Notes: a model not told the origin generated them from the sequence alone. Shown: positions 27,101 through 35,518, numbered from the stretch's first letter. The stretch is 64,000 nucleotides of DNA from Arthrobacter sp. SW1 (GCF_001766675.1 NZ_MJLT01000045.1:372001-436000); one strand, 5' to 3'. Program-made: numbers and translations.

Positions 27101-29682
27101 CCGGCCGGGACCGCGTCCATGGTGGCGTGGACAACGACACCTTCTGGGGCGGCGAAGGCAACGACGTCATCGAAGGAAACGACGGCGCCGATGCCGTGCT
27201 CGGCGGCGAGGGCGACGACGTCGTGACGGACTCCGCCGGCGACGACGTGCTCAAGGGCGGCCCCGGCGACGACGCGATGGACGGCGGCCCGGGACTGGAC
27301 CTCCTCCTGGGCGGTGACGGCAAGGACTTCATGAACGGCGGCGCCAACAGCAACGAGACCTTCGCCGGCGAAGGCGACGACCTCGTCATCGCCGGGCAGG
27401 GCCTGGACGCCGTCATCGGCGACGGCGGCGACGACTGGGAGGAGGGCGGCGACAGCCCGGACCTGCTGATCGGCGATTCCAGCAACCTGTTCTTCCTCGA
27501 CGATTCGCAACGGCCCGGACACGATGTCCTGCTCGGTCAGGGCGGTGACGACGACTACGACATGGAAGGCGGGGACGACATCGGCCTGGCCGGCCCCGGC
27601 GTCGAGAAGGTCGCGGGCGCCTCCGGATACGACTGGGAAATCGGCCTGCATGATCCGCAGCCCCAGGACGCGGACCTGAACCTGCCGATCGTTCCGCTGG
27701 ACATCCTCCAGGTAGGCGTCCGGGACAGGTACAACGAAGTAGAGGCGCTCTCCGGCGGAGCCTTGGACGACAAGCTGCGCGGCGACGACGTCTCCCCGAA
27801 GACGGTGGGCGGCGCCGGCTTCATCGGCTGCGACGCCCTGGACCAGGCCGGCATCAACCGCATCGCCGGGCTGGACCGGATCATCACCTCCCTGCCCACT
27901 CCGCGGGACTCCGTGGTGGCGGCGTCGGCGTCCAAGAGCTGTCCGTTGCTGGGCGGCAGCAGCGTTTGGGCGGAAGGGAACATCCTCCTGGGCGGCGGCG
28001 GCAACGACATCCTCGAGGGCCGCGGCGCGGATGACGTGCTCGACGGCGACCGCTACCTGAGCGTGCGGCTCAGCGTCCGGAGCAATCCGGAGGATCCCGC
28101 GAGTGAAATCGGCAGCGCCGCCGGCATGACCGCCCGCTACCTGCGCGACGCCGCCGGCAACCTCACGGGGGCAACCCTCCAGCAGGCGGTCTTCGCCGGC
28201 ACGGTGGATCCGGGCAACATCGTGGTGGTCCGGGAGGTCCTGGACGGCGCACGCGGCAGCGACACCGCGGTGTTCTCCGACATCCAAGCGAACTACACGG
28301 TGACGACCACCGGCGGAGACGGGACTCTTGGCTCCGCCGGATCCGTGACCACGGTGGTGCACAACAACGGCGGTGCCGACGGCACTGACACCCTGCGGAA
28401 CATCGAGCACCTCGTCTTCGCCGACACCGTTCCCAAGGTTCCGGGCAGCACCGCGATCGGCGCCGTCGTCGCCGGCAATGCCAAGGTGACCGTCAATTGG
28501 GGCGACACGGAGATGCCTCCGGGTGCCACGCCCATCACGGGGTACCGGGTCCGGACCTTCATCGGTACCAGGGCAACGCCGGTCCAGACCGTCACCGTGG
28601 CTGCTGTGCGCAGCACTGTGGTGGGGAACCTGGCCAACGGCACCGGGTACACCTTCGATGTTTCCGCGATCAATTCGGTGGGGATTGGAACGCCGTCTGC
28701 CCGTTCGGCCCTGGCGAGGCCGCGGACCGAGTTCGTTCCGCCCGCAATCACGGCGAAATCACCGGCCGCCGGTGCCTTGGCCGTGAACCAGGCGGCAAAC
28801 ATCACCGCCACCTTCAGCGAGGCCGTTACCAACGTTGGCACCGGAACGTTCGTGCTCAGGCTCGGGACCACCGTGGTGCCGGCCACTGTGAGCTACAACA
28901 GCGCCACCCGCACGGCCACACTGGATCCGTCGGCAGCGCTTGCCGCAGACCGGAAGTACAGCGTGACGTTGTCATCCGTCCGGGACCTCGCCCTGAACAC
29001 GATGCCCACCACCAGCTGGACGTTCACCACCGGCCCCGCGCCGGCAGTGAAGTCCGTGGCACCTGCCATCAACGGACTGTCCGCAAGCGTCACCGGCAAC
29101 GTCACAGTGACCTTCACCGAGAACATCACGGGCGCCAGCTCCACCTCCGTCCGCCTGACCCGGGCAAGCGATGGCGCCGGGGTCAACGCGGCACTGTCCT
29201 TCAACACCACCACCCACACCCTGACCATCAACCCCGGCGTGACGCTCCAGAAGGACACCAAGTACCGGGTGACGCTCACCGGCGGAGCTGCGGCCCTGCG
29301 CGACCTCGCCGGGAACCCGCTGGCAACGCGCAGCTGGGTGTTCACCACCGGCCCCGCACCTGTCCTGGTGTCGATCTTCCAAGGTGCCGACGCCGTCGGG
29401 CAGGCCCGCACGGCAAACCGTTCCGCGTTCTTCAGCGAGAACCTCATCGGAGTCAGCACCGCCACGGTGCGCCTCACCCAGGTGTCCAACGGCGCGGCCA
29501 TCCCGGTGACCCTCGCCTTCAACAACGTGAACCACGGCGTGACGATCAACCCGTCCATCACCTTGGCAGCCAACACGAAATACCGGGTGAGCCTGATCGG
29601 CGGTCCTGCCGCGCTGCGGGACCTCGCCGGCAACCCGCTGGGCAGCCGGTCATGGTTCTTCACCACGGGGACCGCCTTGTAA
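24109..29682 (+). CDS. Giant secreted animal-type haem peroxidase with RTX, FN3 and Ig-like domains
   Basis: 1857 residues with an N-terminal signal (hydrophobic RWLAAFGALLLTVSMGLPVVAA). Residues about 200-950 match the animal haem peroxidase fold: distal His259 in FGQFFDHGVDQ, Arg520 and Glu523 in GRVNEN (equivalent to the catalytic Arg and haem-linked Glu of myeloperoxidase), SEHDRL, and proximal His636 in YRFGHSML. Residues about 1000-1130 hold GGEGNDVIEG-type RTX nonapeptides that bind calcium. A fibronectin III domain and three Big_5 Ig-like domains finish the protein. This plan recalls MopA-type Mn(II)-oxidising peroxidases. GTG at 24109 is the assumed start. A multicopper oxidase gene follows 73 bp later. 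Confidence 0.87.
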   Translation: MEAKSWVLRGKVQAGGKRASGVHYRWLAAFGALLLTVSMGLPVVAAQAVTAPVGAGFTVTPSDLAYILKQIKIAEAHVANTTSATGPCRALLGSGPNQLPSPLVSMGLRTVDGSCNNLQAGQERYGAADEVFPRLVSGSFRPAESGSFGGPPSPTSYAQKSGSVFDTQPRTISNLIVDQTSTNPAAVAAAGFPSRSQGGDGVVPCTTDPRPDAEPPVAGSPAGCVPSHETLFIPNITTDVGLSPPYNSLFTIFGQFFDHGVDQTVKGGGTVFVPLKADDPLVAGPDHVPGNADDLPPQRRFMVLTRGKNQPGPDGVLGTSDDIQDALNTDSPWVDQSQTYTSHPSHQVFLREYVDNAAGRPVSTGQLLGGPAGPAADGMATWASTKAQASARLGIQLLDKDVVDVPMIAADPYGRFIPGPARGLPQFVTTTGLVEADRSANGGRGTLVPANALHFETPFLTDIAHHADPSPQDTDHNPATPPVPPAPDANTTPSADFTAQAPGSYDDEMLNAHFIAGDGRVNENIALTAIHQVFHSEHDRLVADIKRVLSNDTSTAGTAALKEWKLASGAAGWNGERLFQAARFITEMEYQHLVFEDFARKIQPGINPFEPFAFSQTDINPAVKAEFAHAVYRFGHSMLTDTISRRNEDLPGPDGIHGTSDDIRGSQNDIPLLKGFLNPLAYTDGGPAGTLTSVEAAGSIVMGMSDQVGNELDEFVTETLRNKLLGLPLDLATINIARARSEGVPTLNELRRGLHASTNDGQLAPYANWIDFGENLKHPESLINFVAAYGKHPTITGAGTVEGKRTAARLIISPDTLAGESAPADAAAFMNSTGAWANNGTSSRTGLDDVDLWIGGLAERTNLFGGMLGSTFNYIFEQQLTELQNGDRLYYLARTPGMNLRAQLEGNSFTELVMRNTNAKALKADAFATADCKFELKNLAGTPEGYAGSGNTVADDSASECNESALLLRMPDGTIKYRAANSVDVPGINGQSVFNGTAGRDRVHGGVDNDTFWGGEGNDVIEGNDGADAVLGGEGDDVVTDSAGDDVLKGGPGDDAMDGGPGLDLLLGGDGKDFMNGGANSNETFAGEGDDLVIAGQGLDAVIGDGGDDWEEGGDSPDLLIGDSSNLFFLDDSQRPGHDVLLGQGGDDDYDMEGGDDIGLAGPGVEKVAGASGYDWEIGLHDPQPQDADLNLPIVPLDILQVGVRDRYNEVEALSGGALDDKLRGDDVSPKTVGGAGFIGCDALDQAGINRIAGLDRIITSLPTPRDSVVAASASKSCPLLGGSSVWAEGNILLGGGGNDILEGRGADDVLDGDRYLSVRLSVRSNPEDPASEIGSAAGMTARYLRDAAGNLTGATLQQAVFAGTVDPGNIVVVREVLDGARGSDTAVFSDIQANYTVTTTGGDGTLGSAGSVTTVVHNNGGADGTDTLRNIEHLVFADTVPKVPGSTAIGAVVAGNAKVTVNWGDTEMPPGATPITGYRVRTFIGTRATPVQTVTVAAVRSTVVGNLANGTGYTFDVSAINSVGIGTPSARSALARPRTEFVPPAITAKSPAAGALAVNQAANITATFSEAVTNVGTGTFVLRLGTTVVPATVSYNSATRTATLDPSAALAADRKYSVTLSSVRDLALNTMPTTSWTFTTGPAPAVKSVAPAINGLSASVTGNVTVTFTENITGASSTSVRLTRASDGAGVNAALSFNTTTHTLTINPGVTLQKDTKYRVTLTGGAAALRDLAGNPLATRSWVFTTGPAPVLVSIFQGADAVGQARTANRSAFFSENLIGVSTATVRLTQVSNGAAIPVTLAFNNVNHGVTINPSITLAANTKYRVSLIGGPAALRDLAGNPLGSRSWFFTTGTAL

Positions 29683-29755
29683 AGGCGGGAGCCGGGCCGG
29701 CCGCCGTGGGGAAGCGGCCGGTCCCACCAGACGCATCGGAAATTCAGGAGGAGTC

Positions 29756-31459
29756 ATGACGACGCGACGGGAAGCATTGAAGATCGGCCTTATCGGCGCG
29801 GCGGCCCTGGGGACCGTCTCGGCAAAGGGCCTCGGTTCGGACGACGACGATGTCTCGTCCCTCAGCGGGATGACGCGCAGCCAACTCGCGTCACGCAACA
29901 TGCCCGTTCCGTACGCGGGGGTCTTCCGGCGACCGCCGGAGCTGCTTCCGTATGAGACAGGATTCGACGACGGCGACCCGCAGCGTCCGTACGCCCGCTA
30001 CGCCCTCACCCAGAAGACCGGCCGTGCACAGATCGTGCCCGGGCTGTACACCACCGTTGCCGGCTACAACGGCATCTTCCCGGGCCCCACCATCCGCGTC
30101 GACCAAGGCACCAGGACCGAGCTGCGGGTCCGCAACGCCCTGCCGGCGCGCTCCTTCCTGCACGGCGGATCCTTCAATACCGTCACCCACCTGCACGGCT
30201 CGGCATCCCTGCCGCAGTACGACGGCTATGCCAACGACGCCACGAAGCCCGGGCAGGTGAAGACCTACCACTATCCGAACTGGCAGAACGCACGGACCCT
30301 CTGGTACCACGACCACAACCACATGGTCACCGCGCAGGGCGTCTACGCGGGGCTGGCCGCGGCCTACCCGCTCTCGGATCCCTACGAAAAAGCACAGCTT
30401 CCGCAGGGCAAGTACGACGTCACGCTGCTGATTTCCGATGCCATGTTCAGGGCGGACGGTTCGCTGGGCTACAACGACAACGGACACTCCGGACTCTGGG
30501 GAGACGTAGTCCTGGTCAACGGCGTTCCGTGGCCCACCATGAAGGTCCATCCCCGGATCTACCGCTTCCGGGTGCTGATCGGCTCGATCGCCCGCTCCTA
30601 CCGGCTCGCCCTCTCCAACGGCAATCCGGTGTACATGGTGGCCACCGACGCGGGCATGATGCCCAAGGTCCAGGCCCTGTCCTCCTGGCGGCAGGGAACC
30701 GCGGAACGCTACGAGGTCCTGATCGACTTCCGGAATTACAAGCCGGGCCAGACCGTGGACCTGCGGAACCTGAGCAACAAGAACAACCTGGACTACTCGC
30801 ATACCAACAAGGTGATGCGCTTCCAGGTGGTTGACGATCCCGGCCCGGCGGTGGGGACCATCCCCTCGGTTCCCTCCGTGCTCGACGACGGCGGCGTACC
30901 GGCAGGCGGGCACGGTGCCCTCCATCCGATGGACCTGACGCCGTCCATGGCGGTCGCCAAGCGGGTGCTGCGCGTGAAGCGGTCGGGCGGGGAGTGGACC
31001 ATCAACGGCAAGACGTGGGAGACCGTGGAGAAGTCCGGCTTCACCTCGCTCTTCGGCAACCCGGAACGGAACACGGTTGAGCAATGGACCATCGTCAACG
31101 ATTCGGGTGGCTGGTTCCATCCGGTCCACATCCACCTGGTCGACGGCAAGATCATCGGACGGAACACCAACAACGGCAAGCCGTTCGCCTGGGAAACCGG
31201 GCCAAAGGATGTGTTCTACGCGGGGGAGAACGAGTCGGTCACGGTGCTGATGCAGTTCGCCACAGGGGCCCACAGCGGCGGCAAGTACATGATCCATTGC
31301 CACAACCTCTCGCATGAGGACCACGACATGATGATCCAGTTCGCTGTCGGGAACCCGCGGAACAACGATCCCGTGGCTTCGGATCCGCCCGTTGCCGACA
31401 CCACGCCGCTGGGGATGTTCCCGCCCGTGTACCGCCCGGCCTGGCCCGCAGGGTACTGA
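29756..31459 (+). CDS. Tat-exported multicopper oxidase
   Basis: 567 residues. A Tat-like leader (TTRREALKIGLIGAAALG) is followed by three cupredoxin domains. All four copper motifs are present: THLHG (His145, His147), WYHDHNH near residue 183, HPVHIH near 454, and HCHNLSHEDHDMM starting at His514, which contains the type 1 Cys and the axial Met region. The layout resembles CotA/bilirubin oxidase and bacterial Mn oxidases. It should act outside the membrane, oxidising phenols or metals with O2. GAGGAG precedes the ATG. The lipoprotein gene starts 1 bp after its stop, and the haem peroxidase lies upstream. Confidence 0.92.
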   Translation: MTTRREALKIGLIGAAALGTVSAKGLGSDDDDVSSLSGMTRSQLASRNMPVPYAGVFRRPPELLPYETGFDDGDPQRPYARYALTQKTGRAQIVPGLYTTVAGYNGIFPGPTIRVDQGTRTELRVRNALPARSFLHGGSFNTVTHLHGSASLPQYDGYANDATKPGQVKTYHYPNWQNARTLWYHDHNHMVTAQGVYAGLAAAYPLSDPYEKAQLPQGKYDVTLLISDAMFRADGSLGYNDNGHSGLWGDVVLVNGVPWPTMKVHPRIYRFRVLIGSIARSYRLALSNGNPVYMVATDAGMMPKVQALSSWRQGTAERYEVLIDFRNYKPGQTVDLRNLSNKNNLDYSHTNKVMRFQVVDDPGPAVGTIPSVPSVLDDGGVPAGGHGALHPMDLTPSMAVAKRVLRVKRSGGEWTINGKTWETVEKSGFTSLFGNPERNTVEQWTIVNDSGGWFHPVHIHLVDGKIIGRNTNNGKPFAWETGPKDVFYAGENESVTVLMQFATGAHSGGKYMIHCHNLSHEDHDMMIQFAVGNPRNNDPVASDPPVADTTPLGMFPPVYRPAWPAGY

Positions 31460-31460
31460 C

Positions 31461-32345
31461 ATGGTCCGCAAGCGCATGTCCGCGGCCGTGGCCGGGCTCG
31501 TCCTGGCCTTCCTGCTGGCCGCCTGCACACCCGCCGGCAAGGACCCGGCAGCGCCTGGTCCCGTTCCGGAAGGAGGTATCGCCACTCCCGCCGGCGCCGC
31601 CGTCGCCGCGGCCGACCTCGGCAACGGCCGCCCGTCGGTGGGGTACGACGGTCCCATGGTCCGCCGTCGGCTGGTCATCGCGGTCCATCCCGCCGAAGGG
31701 GCGGACATCGCCGCACTCCGCAGAACGCTGATGGCGGCGGGCAGCTTGCGTTCCCTCGCGCTCGAGGCCATCCAGCCAACAGTCCTCGAGCAGGCAGTCC
31801 TCGATCATCTGGTGCCCGAATTGATTGTGGCCCTTCCGGAATCCACCACGCGGGCCGCGGCCGAGGCGCTCGCTGACGCGGCATTCACCCGCGGCGGTGC
31901 CACACCCGGGGTGGAGCACGTCCATGTGCAGCAGGTGCTGGTGCACGAGCTGCGCTTCACGGTGCGTTCGGCCGAACCGGAAGCCCTTGCGGCTGCGATC
32001 GACCGGGAAGGAATCCTGTCCGACGCCCTGGGCAACTACGGCAAGGACGTGGCACGGGACGGCCTCGCCATTGATTACACCGGCCCGCTGCTGAGCGACG
32101 CCATGGTGGAATCCGTACGGCACGGCATCGCACGGCAGGCGCATGTTCCGGACAGCGCGGTGGCGGTGTCCCCGCGCACCGCCGGCGGAGGAGTGGACAT
32201 GTCCACCGAGCCGCTTCCGGCGCAGCCCACGTCCCAGCCGACCTCCGGCGGCGACGACCACGGACATCCGGACGATGACCACGGCGGCGACGACCACGGA
32301 GCCGACAACCACGGCGATGACGATCATCCGCATGACGATGACTGA
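31461..32345 (+). CDS. Lipoprotein with His/Asp-rich C-terminal tail
   Basis: 294 residues. Signal peptide with lipobox LAAC, so it should be anchored on the outer face of the membrane. The folded part (about residues 60-245) shows no domain I can name; it has two alpha/beta-like halves around LVIAVHPAEG and LRFTVRSAEPE. The last 30 residues are almost only His, Asp and Gly (DDHGHPDDDHGGDDHG), a typical metal-binding tail. It begins directly after the multicopper oxidase stop codon, so the two are co-translated. A role in holding or delivering copper or manganese for that enzyme is likely but unproven. Confidence 0.8.
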   Translation: MVRKRMSAAVAGLVLAFLLAACTPAGKDPAAPGPVPEGGIATPAGAAVAAADLGNGRPSVGYDGPMVRRRLVIAVHPAEGADIAALRRTLMAAGSLRSLALEAIQPTVLEQAVLDHLVPELIVALPESTTRAAAEALADAAFTRGGATPGVEHVHVQQVLVHELRFTVRSAEPEALAAAIDREGILSDALGNYGKDVARDGLAIDYTGPLLSDAMVESVRHGIARQAHVPDSAVAVSPRTAGGGVDMSTEPLPAQPTSQPTSGGDDHGHPDDDHGGDDHGADNHGDDDHPHDDD

Positions 32346-32374
32346 CCACGTCAGCGGGGATGGCCGCGGGCTCG

Positions 32375-32405
32375 TAGACTTGATGGCATTGTCAACCATG
32401 CCATC
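32375..32405 (+). promoter_or_regulatory. -10 box with an adjacent inverted repeat
   Basis: TAGACT (32375-32380) looks like a -10 box. Starting 2 bp later, GATGGCAT and ATGCCATC form a perfect 8-bp inverted repeat with an 8-nt spacer. It overlaps the likely transcription start of the next gene and could be an operator or a leader hairpin. Confidence 0.5.
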
Positions 32406-32418
32406 GGGGGAGTGAAGC

Positions 32419-33132
32419 ATGAGCAGGAAGCGCGGGCGCCACGTTGCGGTGGTACCTGTCACCTGGCCGCGCCGCCACGCTGCGGCGATTGCCGTGTCGG
32501 TCATTGCATTCGCGGGAGGCGGCGTCGTGGTGGCTGCGCAGGGGGCTTCCCCCGGCGAACGGATCGTCCCGGTGGAGCAGGCTGCGGCGTCAGGCGGCCA
32601 GCTCGCGGGCAATGCTCCCCGTGCTACCGGAGCCCCCGGTTCCGGTGCGGGAGGGACCGGTCCCGTGGCCGGTACCGCCGTTTCGGTGGACGCCTTGCCC
32701 GGTGCGAAGGCCACTGACGGCGGAACGGACGGCAGCAATGCCGCGCGGCTCCAGGGAGGTTCCCCTTCGCAAGCGCCCGACGGCGGCACATCGGCTTCCG
32801 GCGGGACCGTTTCCGTTGTCCCCCGGTCCGCTGCTTCTCCGTCCGTGGCTCCCGGTACCGCGGGTTCCACCGCCGTCGCGACTACGGAAGGCGGAAGCGG
32901 CGCGCGGCCGGTCCCGTCCGCCAGCGGAGGATCCGCAGCATCTACGGAAAGCACCCCGGCTCCGACGAAACCGGCTACAGCGGCACCGTCTCCTTCGCCG
33001 ACGCCCGCTTCGCCAGGACAGCCTTCTTCTCCGGCGCCCCGGCCCGACGGCGGCCTGCTGGCAGGCGTGGAAGGGATCATCGGCGGGATCATCGGAGGTG
33101 TCGGCGGCCTTCTGGGAGGCATTGCCGGCTGA
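32419..33132 (+). CDS. Secreted low-complexity protein with glycine-zipper C-terminus
   Basis: 237 residues. A basic N-terminus and one hydrophobic helix (IAVSVIAFAGGGVVVAA) give a signal peptide or anchor. The middle is Gly/Ser/Thr/Pro/Ala-rich and disordered. The last 26 residues alternate Gly with Ile/Leu/Val (GLLAGVEGIIGGIIGGVGG), a glycine-zipper pattern that can insert in membranes or self-associate. No domain is recognised. It lies 73 bp after the lipoprotein gene behind its own promoter-like signal. Confidence 0.65.
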   Translation: MSRKRGRHVAVVPVTWPRRHAAAIAVSVIAFAGGGVVVAAQGASPGERIVPVEQAAASGGQLAGNAPRATGAPGSGAGGTGPVAGTAVSVDALPGAKATDGGTDGSNAARLQGGSPSQAPDGGTSASGGTVSVVPRSAASPSVAPGTAGSTAVATTEGGSGARPVPSASGGSAASTESTPAPTKPATAAPSPSPTPASPGQPSSPAPRPDGGLLAGVEGIIGGIIGGVGGLLGGIAG

Positions 33133-33150
33133 TAGGCCGTCTCACTATTC

Positions 33151-33181
33151 GGGACAAAAATGATTGTCCAGTGGCTGGACA
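33151..33181. promoter_or_regulatory. Operator-like GGACA/TGTCC repeats upstream of the amino-acid permease
   Basis: Three half-sites alternate in direction: GGACAA (33152), TTGTCC (33164) and GGACA (33177). The right pair forms a perfect palindrome, TGTCCAG-TGG-CTGGACA, and the left pair GGACAA-N6-TTGTCC. A dimeric regulator of the GntR or Lrp type is likely. The site lies 53 bp before the permease start. Confidence 0.55.
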
Positions 33182-33233
33182 CTACTCTTGATGAGTCTGT
33201 TTTTACCACCTCATTCAAGATTGTGGATCCCTT

Positions 33234-34775
33234 ATGAACCTCTTCCGGACCAAGTCGATCGAGCAGTCCATCGCGGACGCCGATGAACCCGGACGCAAGC
33301 TCAAGCGCTCCCTCAGTACCTGGGACCTGATGATCATGGGCGTCGCCGTTGCTGTCGGCGCCGGCATCTTCTCGGTCGGGGCAAAGGCTGCAGCGAACTT
33401 CGCCGGCCCCGCTGTGACCATTTCCTTCGCGATCGCCGCAGTCACCTGCGCCCTGGCCATCATGTGCTACGCCGAATTCGCCACCGCCATCCCGGTTGCC
33501 GGCTCGGCCTACGTGTTCACCTACGCCACCATGGGCGAGGTCCTGGCCTGGATCATCGGCTGGAACCTGATCCTCGAACTCTTCACGGCCGCTGCCGTCA
33601 TCGCCAAGTACTGGGGCATCTACCTCAGCAAGGTGTTCGGCCTGATGGGCGTGGACATGCCCCCGGCATTGAACATCCTCGGGGTGGATCTCTACTGGGG
33701 TGCCTTCCTCATCGTTGCAGTCTTCACCGTGCTGCTGGTCCTGGGCACCAAGCTGTCCGCGCGCGTCGGCAACATCTTCACCCTGATCAAGATCGGCGTG
33801 GTGCTCTTCGTCATCGTCGTCGGCTTCACTTACGTGAAGTTCTCCAACTATTCGCCGTTCATCCCGGAGTCGGTTCCGACCGCCGCCGCTGACGGCAGCA
33901 ACGTGCTGAAGCAGTCCTTCTTCGGCTTCCTCACCGGCGCCGTCCCGGCCCAGTACGGCACCCTCGGAATCTTCGCCGGTGCGGCCCTGGTGTTCTTCGC
34001 CTTCATCGGCTTCGACGTCGTGGCCACCTCGGCCGAAGAGGTCAAGAACCCGCAGAAGACCCTCCCGCGCGGCATCTTCGGCGGCCTCGCCCTGGTGACC
34101 CTGCTCTACATCCTGGTGTCCCTGGCCCTGACGGGCATGGTCCCGTACACCGAGCTCGCCAAGGCCGAAGCGCCCACCCTGACTACGGCGTTCGAAGCGG
34201 TCGGCAACACCGATGCGGCCAAGGTCATTGCCTTCGGCTCCCTGATCGGCCTCACCACCGTCATCATGGTGCTCCTCATGGGCCTGGCCCGCGTGGTCCT
34301 GGCCATGAGCCGCGACGGACTGCTCCCGCGTGCGCTGTCCCGCACCAGCGACAAGCACGCCACCCCGGCACGCCTGCAGATCATCTGCGGCACCGCCGTT
34401 GCCCTGGTGGCCGGCCTGACCAACGTGGACCTGCTTGAGGAAATGATCAATATCGGCACGCTCTCCGCCTTCGTGATGGTGAGCCTGGGCATCCTGGTGC
34501 TGCGCAGGAAGCGTCCGGACCTCAAGCCCGCTTTCCGCGTGCCTTTCGGCAAGGTGCTTCCGGTCGTCTCGGCCGTCCTGTGCCTGTACCTGATGACCAA
34601 CCTCGCCGTGGAGACCTGGATCTTCTTCGGCATCTGGCTGGTGGTGGGCATTGCGATCTACTTCGCCTACGGCCAGCACCACTCCCGCTTGAACGAGAAG
34701 TTCGCTGAGGCCCGCAACGCAGTGTCCGGCAGCGGTGATTCCGGCGACGACGAGGACGACCTCAGCAAGGTCTGA
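33234..34775 (+). CDS. APC-family amino-acid permease, cationic amino-acid transporter type
   Basis: 513 residues with about 12-14 membrane helices. The start of helix 1 has GVAVAVGAGIFSVGAKAA, the substrate-carboxylate loop of APC transporters. FYFAFIGFDVVATSAEEVKNP-type sequence in helix 6 (IGFDVVATSAEEVKNPQKTLP) is a hallmark of YfnA/CAT-like cationic amino-acid transporters. The hydrophilic C-terminus is acidic. It probably imports a cationic or branched amino acid with protons. An operator-like repeat lies upstream and a hairpin follows. It is separate from the secreted-protein gene before it. Confidence 0.88.
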   Translation: MNLFRTKSIEQSIADADEPGRKLKRSLSTWDLMIMGVAVAVGAGIFSVGAKAAANFAGPAVTISFAIAAVTCALAIMCYAEFATAIPVAGSAYVFTYATMGEVLAWIIGWNLILELFTAAAVIAKYWGIYLSKVFGLMGVDMPPALNILGVDLYWGAFLIVAVFTVLLVLGTKLSARVGNIFTLIKIGVVLFVIVVGFTYVKFSNYSPFIPESVPTAAADGSNVLKQSFFGFLTGAVPAQYGTLGIFAGAALVFFAFIGFDVVATSAEEVKNPQKTLPRGIFGGLALVTLLYILVSLALTGMVPYTELAKAEAPTLTTAFEAVGNTDAAKVIAFGSLIGLTTVIMVLLMGLARVVLAMSRDGLLPRALSRTSDKHATPARLQIICGTAVALVAGLTNVDLLEEMINIGTLSAFVMVSLGILVLRRKRPDLKPAFRVPFGKVLPVVSAVLCLYLMTNLAVETWIFFGIWLVVGIAIYFAYGQHHSRLNEKFAEARNAVSGSGDSGDDEDDLSKV

Positions 34776-34807
34776 CGCGTTGCCTTCCTGACCGCTCCGA
34801 CGCATGG

Positions 34808-34841
34808 TGGCCGCTTGGGACCTTCGGGTTCCGGGCGGCCA
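34808..34841. terminator. Terminator hairpin with TTCG loop
   Basis: A 15-bp stem with G-T wobbles (left TGGCCGCTTGGGACC, right GGTTCCGGGCGGCCA) is closed by the stable tetraloop TTCG, with a TTTT stretch shortly after. It lies between the convergent permease and DUF2461 genes. Confidence 0.75.
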
Positions 34842-34879
34842 TCGCCGTTTTCACAGACGATTTTCCCAGCAGCGCTCTG

Positions 34880-35518
34880 TCAGGGCGCCGCATGCACCGA
34901 AACCCACTCCACAAGGGGCCGCAGAACTTCCCACCTGCCGGCGATCTCCTCCGCGGCCGCCGGTGTGGCAAGCCAGACCGGTTCACCCAGCTCAAGGCCC
35001 GCGGAAAGCGATTTGTGTTTGAGCAGTTCCGCGCGGGGATGCTCCTTGTCGAAGCCGCGGGGCACGGTCTTGAGCTTCTCGCCGCCGATCGCGTACCCGG
35101 CGGCGGCGATGCCCTCAACGATACCCGCCAGGGCTTCCCCGCTTGCCGGGGCGTCCACTGAAGCACGGTAGCGGGCCAGCTGCGCCGGGCTGTGCGAGTG
35201 GTAGCCGCCGCCCAGGGTGAGCCCGTCCGCGGCGACGTGAAGGTAGAAGCCCACGCCTTCCTGTTGCGCGGCGAAGGCGCCCTGCGCCGTCTTGTACGGC
35301 GATTTGTCCTGCGAGAAGCGGACGTCCCGGTAAGGACGGAAGATCTTCGCCGCCCCGAACTGCGGTTCCAGCTCCGCGAGGAGCGCCTCCAGCGGTTCCT
35401 TCACGGCGGCGTCGTACGTGTCCTTGTGGGCCAGCCACCACTCACGGTTGTTGTTGTTCTGTTCCAGTTCCGCGTAGAAGCGGAACGCTTCGGGCGGGAT
35501 TCCTTGAAAAGTGTCCAT
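34880..35518 (-). CDS. DUF2461 family protein
   Basis: 212 residues matching DUF2461 throughout: ELEQNNNNREWWLAHKDTYD near the N-terminus, RFSQDKSPYKT in the middle, GGGYHSHSPAQLARYR, and PRGFDKEHPRAELLKHKSL. The family is conserved, cytosolic and of unknown function. It stands alone on its strand. Confidence 0.87.
   Translation of the reverse strand: MDTFQGIPPEAFRFYAELEQNNNNREWWLAHKDTYDAAVKEPLEALLAELEPQFGAAKIFRPYRDVRFSQDKSPYKTAQGAFAAQQEGVGFYLHVAADGLTLGGGYHSHSPAQLARYRASVDAPASGEALAGIVEGIAAAGYAIGGEKLKTVPRGFDKEHPRAELLKHKSLSAGLELGEPVWLATPAAAEEIAGRWEVLRPLVEWVSVHAAP

Noticed and set aside
25276..28410. Long reverse-strand frame within the haem peroxidase gene
   Set aside because: Shadow of the real gene; composition and lack of domains show it is not coding.
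31239..34805. Reverse-strand frame of over 1100 codons spanning four plus-strand genes
   Set aside because: It crosses intergenic regions and operators of genuine genes and has low-complexity sequence; an artefact of high GC content.
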